A stretch of 11,157 nucleotides of DNA from CAIOSQ01 sp044359885 (GTDB taxonomy: Bacteria > Pseudomonadota > Alphaproteobacteria > CACIAM-22H2), in NCBI GenBank assembly GCA_044359885.1, contig JBIKLI010000128.1, forward strand, positions 1-11,157. Reading direction: 5' to 3'. Below the pieces are notes generated by a model that was given only the letters and a program-made list of their open reading frames with translations, searched no databases and was not told where the DNA came from. This document shows, piece by piece, positions 7,780-11,157 of the stretch (the first letter of the stretch is position 1; the number at the start of each line of letters is the position of its first letter). Both the position numbers and the translations under genes were made by a program.

Positions 7780-8595
7780 ATGTCGAAGGACCTCGCCACC
7801 CTGGCCTGGCTGGTGGAGATGGGCGCCGACGAGGCGATCGGCGACCGGCCGATCGACCGGCTCGCGCCGCCGCCGCCCGCCACGCCGAAACTGCCTGCGC
7901 CGCCGGACACAACGGCCGCGCTTGCGCTCCTGCCCGTCGCCGCGTCGCCCGGCCCGCCATTGCCCAGCGCCCAGGCCGCCGCCAGCGCCGAGGCGCTGGC
8001 GGCGGCAGCGCGTTCGCTCGACGAACTCGAAGCGGCGCTGCGCGGCTTCGACGGCTGCGCGCTCAAGGCGACGGCGACCAGCACGGTCTTTGCCGATGGC
8101 GTGCCGGGTTCGCGGCTGATGCTGGTCGGCGAGGCGCCCGGCGCCGACGAGGATCGCCTCGGCCGGCCCTTCGTCGGCGTCTCCGGCCAGCTGCTCGACA
8201 CGATGCTGCGATGGATCGGGCTGGAGCGCGCCCGCGACTTCTATATCGCGAACGTCGTCTACTGGCGGCCCCCCGGCAACCGGCAACCGACGACGGCCGA
8301 GATATCCATCTGCCTGCCATTCATCCGCCGCCAGATCGAGCTGGCGAAGCCGGAAATCCTGGTCTTTCTCGGCAATTCCGCGGCCCAGGCGCTGCTGGGC
8401 ACGACGGGCGGCATCGGACGGCTGCGCGGACGATGGCTTGCGTATCGCCCCCCCGGCACCGGACGGGAGCTGCAAGCAATGGCAACATTTCATCCCGCCT
8501 ATCTCTTGCGGTCTCCCGCCCAGAAGAGAGAATCATGGCGCGATTTATTGATGATCAAAAATAAATTGTCCGGCCAGGCAAATGAATTGAAATGA
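7780..8595 (+). CDS. Family 4-type uracil-DNA glycosylase with incomplete iron-sulfur ligand set
   Basis: This enzyme should remove uracil from DNA to start base-excision repair. It has 271 residues. Residues 1-85 are a variable N-terminal segment rich in alanine and proline. The catalytic domain follows with motif 1 GEAPGADED (117-125) and motif 2 HPAYLLR (from H238). The segment GRPFVGVSGQLLD and the RPPGNR loop (163-168) also fit family 4. Canonical family 4 enzymes bind a [4Fe-4S] cluster with four cysteines. Here C93 and C178 remain, while the other two expected positions are F90 (FDGC) and W162 (YWRPPGNR). As I recall, this variant is common in alphaproteobacteria. Family 5 (UDGb) is unlikely because motif 1 differs. 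The start at 7780 lacks an obvious ribosome binding site but fits the promoter upstream. The last 20 or so codons fall in an AT-rich patch with codons (TTA, ATT, AAA, AAT) unlike the rest of the gene. Confidence 0.93.
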   Translation: MSKDLATLAWLVEMGADEAIGDRPIDRLAPPPPATPKLPAPPDTTAALALLPVAASPGPPLPSAQAAASAEALAAAARSLDELEAALRGFDGCALKATATSTVFADGVPGSRLMLVGEAPGADEDRLGRPFVGVSGQLLDTMLRWIGLERARDFYIANVVYWRPPGNRQPTTAEISICLPFIRRQIELAKPEILVFLGNSAAQALLGTTGGIGRLRGRWLAYRPPGTGRELQAMATFHPAYLLRSPAQKRESWRDLLMIKNKLSGQANELK

Positions 8596-8615
8596 AGAAA
8601 CAGAATAAAAACTAT
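8587..8615 (+). promoter_or_regulatory. Possible promoter for slt-moaB
   Basis: TTGAAA (8587-8592, five of six matches to TTGACA) overlaps the glycosylase stop codon. After a 17-base spacer it is followed by AACTAT (8610-8615), a three-of-six match to TATAAT. Placement in an AT-rich island just before slt supports a promoter; the weak -10 lowers confidence. It would give slt and moaB expression separate from the glycosylase. Confidence 0.3.
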
Positions 8616-8630
8616 CCACATCGTCTTGGC

Positions 8631-8647
8631 AGGAAAGGAAATTTATG
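8631..8647 (+). promoter_or_regulatory. Strong Shine-Dalgarno and ATG out of frame with slt
   Basis: The sequence AGGAAAGGAA (8631-8640) is followed by ATG at 8645-8647, five bases after AAGGA. This is the best ribosome binding site in the window. Its frame differs from slt and runs to 9205, overlapping the slt 5' part. The protein it would make beyond about residue 30 looks like an out-of-frame shadow rich in arginine, serine and tryptophan. It may start a leader peptide, or mark an insertion/deletion near the slt start. Confidence 0.4.
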
Positions 8648-8688
8648 CTTGCCGGAGATGCGGCCAGTCCTGTAACTGACTCCGCATC

Positions 8689-10615
8689 ATGTCGATCAGC
8701 CGCGGTAATACTTCGACGCGGCGAGCAGCGCATCCGACGGCCTGGAGGCTTTCATGGGTGGCGGCCATCATGGCGATGGTCTGCTTCGTCGTCCCGGCCA
8801 GTCGCACGCTCGCCCAATCGCCTGAGGCGGATGTCAGGGTCCTGGCAGCCGCCGATCTTGATTCCGAGGTCGCCCGGACCGCGATGCTGCGGTTCGGACC
8901 GATCGGCCGGCCCGACTATCTGTCGCTGCCGCGACCGCTCGCCGCCAGCGACGCCCATCTCTATCGCAGCGCCTTCGATGCCGCATCCCGAGGGGATCGC
9001 GCGGCGGTGGACCGGTCGCTCGCCGCGACGACGGATCGGCGCCTGCATGCCCATGTCCGCGCCGAGCTCTTCCTGGCTCCCGGCGCGAGACCCGCCTACG
9101 CCGACATGGCGGCCTGGCTGCGCGACAATCCGCGCCATCCCAGCGCCCCGGCGGTCTACGCCCTGGCCATGGCCCAGGCGCCGAAAGGCAAGCCACGCAG
9201 CCTGACCGTCCCGATCGCCGCCACGACATCCGCGCCACGGATCGCGGTCGCGAGCGACCTCGGTCCCGGGAAGGACATACCGGCACCGCCCGGCCGGACG
9301 GATCTGTCCCGCAAGGACCAGGCGGCGCGCGACAAGCTGCGCGCCCGGTTGGGTGGCCATATCCGGGCGGCGGAACTGGACGTGGCCCAGCGTCTTCTCG
9401 GTCCGGAGGCGCGTCGGCTGCTGTCGCCCGCGGAGGTCGACTACTACAATCTGCGGATCGCGGCCGGGCTGTTCGCGCGCGACGACGAGCACCGTGCCTA
9501 CGAACTGGCCTCGGCGGCAGCCGCGCGCTCAGGCGAGACGCTGCCCCGCGCCCACTGGGTGGCCGGCCTCGCGGCTTTCGCCACGGCGCGGTTCGACCTC
9601 GCCGTGGCCCATTTCGAGACCCTCGCCCGGTTGCCGAAGGCCCATCCGTGGGAGATCTCCGCCGCCGCCTTCTGGGCCGGACGATCGAACCTGCTCGGCC
9701 AGAGATTCGACGCCGTCGACCCCTGGTTCGAGGTCGCCGCCGAGCACCCGCGCAGCTTCTACGGGCTGCTCGCGAACCGGGCCCTGTCCCGGTCCCTGCC
9801 GTTCGACTGGGAGGCGCCGGAGGCGGATCCCGAGCAGATCACCGAACTCGCCCGCCATCCGATCGCGCAGATGGCCCTCATGCTGGTCCAGGTCGGACAG
9901 CCGGAACGCGCGGAGGCGGAGTTCGCGCGGCTGGTCGATGCCGTCCCCGACGCGATGCGCACGACCATCTTCGTCGTGGTGATGCGCGCCAATCTGCCGC
10001 GCCTCGCCACGCAGCTGGGCCGGCGGCTGGCGGCCGGGGATGCGCGACGCTTCGAGGCCACCGCCTACCCGATCCCGCCCTGGCAACCCAGCCAGGGCTT
10101 CACCATCGACCCGGCGCTGATCTATGCCTTCATGCGCCAGGAATCGCGCTTCGACCCGCATGCCGTCAGCCCGGCCGGCGCGCGCGGCCTGATGCAGATC
10201 CTGCCGAAGACCGCCGCCTATCTCCATGGCGCCCCGGTGCCCAACGCACGGCTGCACGACCCGGTCTTCAACATCACCCTCGGCCAACGCTACCTCTCGC
10301 AACTGCTGGAGAGCGACACCGTCGAGGGCGACCTCATCCGGCTTGCGGCCTCCTACAACGCCGGGCCGCAGACCGTCCTGCGCTGGAAGCAGCGCCGCGA
10401 CCAGCGCGAGCGCGACATCCGCGACGACGCCCTTCTGGCCATCGAGACGCTGCCCTCGCCCGAAACCCGGCATTTCATCACCCGGGTCCTCTATTCCTAC
10501 TGGATGTATTCCGAGCGGCTCGGCCAGCCGGCGCCGTCGCTCGACGCGGTTGCCGAGGGCCGCTGGCCGGCCTACGTCCCGCCGGTGTCGATGACCGCCC
10601 GTGCGAGCCCCGGCA

Positions 10616-10632
<17 letters not shown>
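8689..10632 (+). CDS. slt: Soluble lytic murein transglycosylase (Slt70-type)
   Basis: This periplasmic enzyme cleaves the MurNAc-GlcNAc bond of peptidoglycan, leaving 1,6-anhydro-MurNAc ends, during wall turnover. At 647 residues it is close to E. coli Slt. A signal peptide is visible: twin arginines at 11-12, a hydrophobic stretch at about 21-36, and likely cleavage after A42 (TLA-Q). Residues about 60-450 form the helical superhelix, with TPR-like pieces such as FDLAVAHFETLARLPKAHPWE. The catalytic SLT domain follows: AFMRQESRFDPHAVSP with catalytic E485, then GARGLMQILPKTA, and ASYNAGP around Y556. The catalytic motifs are complete. An in-frame TGA at 8677 rules out a start much further upstream, and the ATG at 8689 has no ribosome binding site, while a strong one lies out of frame at 8631-8647. 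The 3' end overlaps moaB by 17 bases. Confidence 0.95.

Positions 10633-11157
<525 letters not shown>

Larger units (their letters stand above)
8531..8650. other. AT-rich island across the glycosylase 3' end and the gap before slt
   Basis: By hand count, 42 of these 120 bases are G or C (35%), against roughly two-thirds elsewhere. The island covers the last 65 bases of the glycosylase gene and most of the 93-base gap (8596-8688) before slt. It contains a perfect 11-base palindrome TTGATGATCAA (8548-8558), a possible promoter, a sequence one base away from a DnaA box (CTATCCACA, 8612-8620), and a strong purine-rich ribosome binding site. The likely role is regulatory, such as a promoter or a site for an AT-preferring DNA-binding protein, but the sequence does not decide this. 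Confidence 0.85.

Noticed and set aside
8548..8558. TTGATGATCAA palindrome as an FNR/Anr-type oxygen-regulator site
   Set aside because: FNR boxes have the same half-sites separated by four bases; here only one base separates them, and the site lies inside the glycosylase coding sequence.
6159..8564. 801-codon open frame on the plus strand across the ETF-QO and glycosylase regions
   Set aside because: Most of it is antisense to ETF-QO, whose FAD and iron-sulfur motifs are unmistakable, and the rest is out of frame with the glycosylase. High G+C makes stops rare, and the translation has no recognisable domain.
8645..9205. 186-codon open frame starting at the strong ribosome binding site as a separate gene
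   Set aside because: Beyond its first 30 or so codons it overlaps slt out of frame, and its Arg/Ser/Trp-rich translation looks like a shadow. Only the start region is kept as an observation.

Overview
The window looks like chromosomal housekeeping DNA from a high-GC alphaproteobacterium, most likely Rhodospirillales-like. That placement is inferred from overall base composition (about two-thirds G+C by eye), protein character, and the order ETF-QO / uracil-DNA glycosylase / lytic transglycosylase / moaB, which I recall from other alphaproteobacteria. There are eight protein genes and almost no spare DNA. I see no tRNA, rRNA, CRISPR array, insertion sequence, phage gene or recognisable defence cluster.

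Left block, minus strand (1-2385): a UPF0149 (YgfB/YecA-like) protein is followed after 10 bases by glnD, the PII uridylyltransferase/uridylyl-removing enzyme. The left window edge cuts off the C-terminal part of glnD. A 141-base gap then separates UPF0149 from the divergent argS (arginyl-tRNA synthetase, plus strand, 2527-4308).

Middle block, minus strand (4319-7706): ETF-ubiquinone oxidoreductase, which passes electrons from fatty-acid and amino-acid oxidation to the quinone pool, lies 37 bases upstream of a secreted or periplasmic TPR-repeat protein. The TPR gene converges on argS with only 10 bases between the two stop codons.

Right block, plus strand (7780-11157): a family 4-type uracil-DNA glycosylase, a Slt70-type lytic transglycosylase of the periplasm, and moaB for molybdenum cofactor synthesis. 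slt and moaB overlap by 17 bases, so they are probably translationally coupled. moaB runs off the right edge close to its expected end. The glycosylase diverges from ETF-QO across 73 bases that hold a good sigma70-like promoter.

I found no undescribed multi-gene system. The parts most worth a second look are small. One is a 120-base AT-rich island (35% G+C by hand count) across the 3' end of the glycosylase gene and the gap before slt. Another is a near-ideal ribosome binding site and ATG in that island that are out of frame with slt. The third is a glycosylase keeping only two of the four usual iron-sulfur cysteines.
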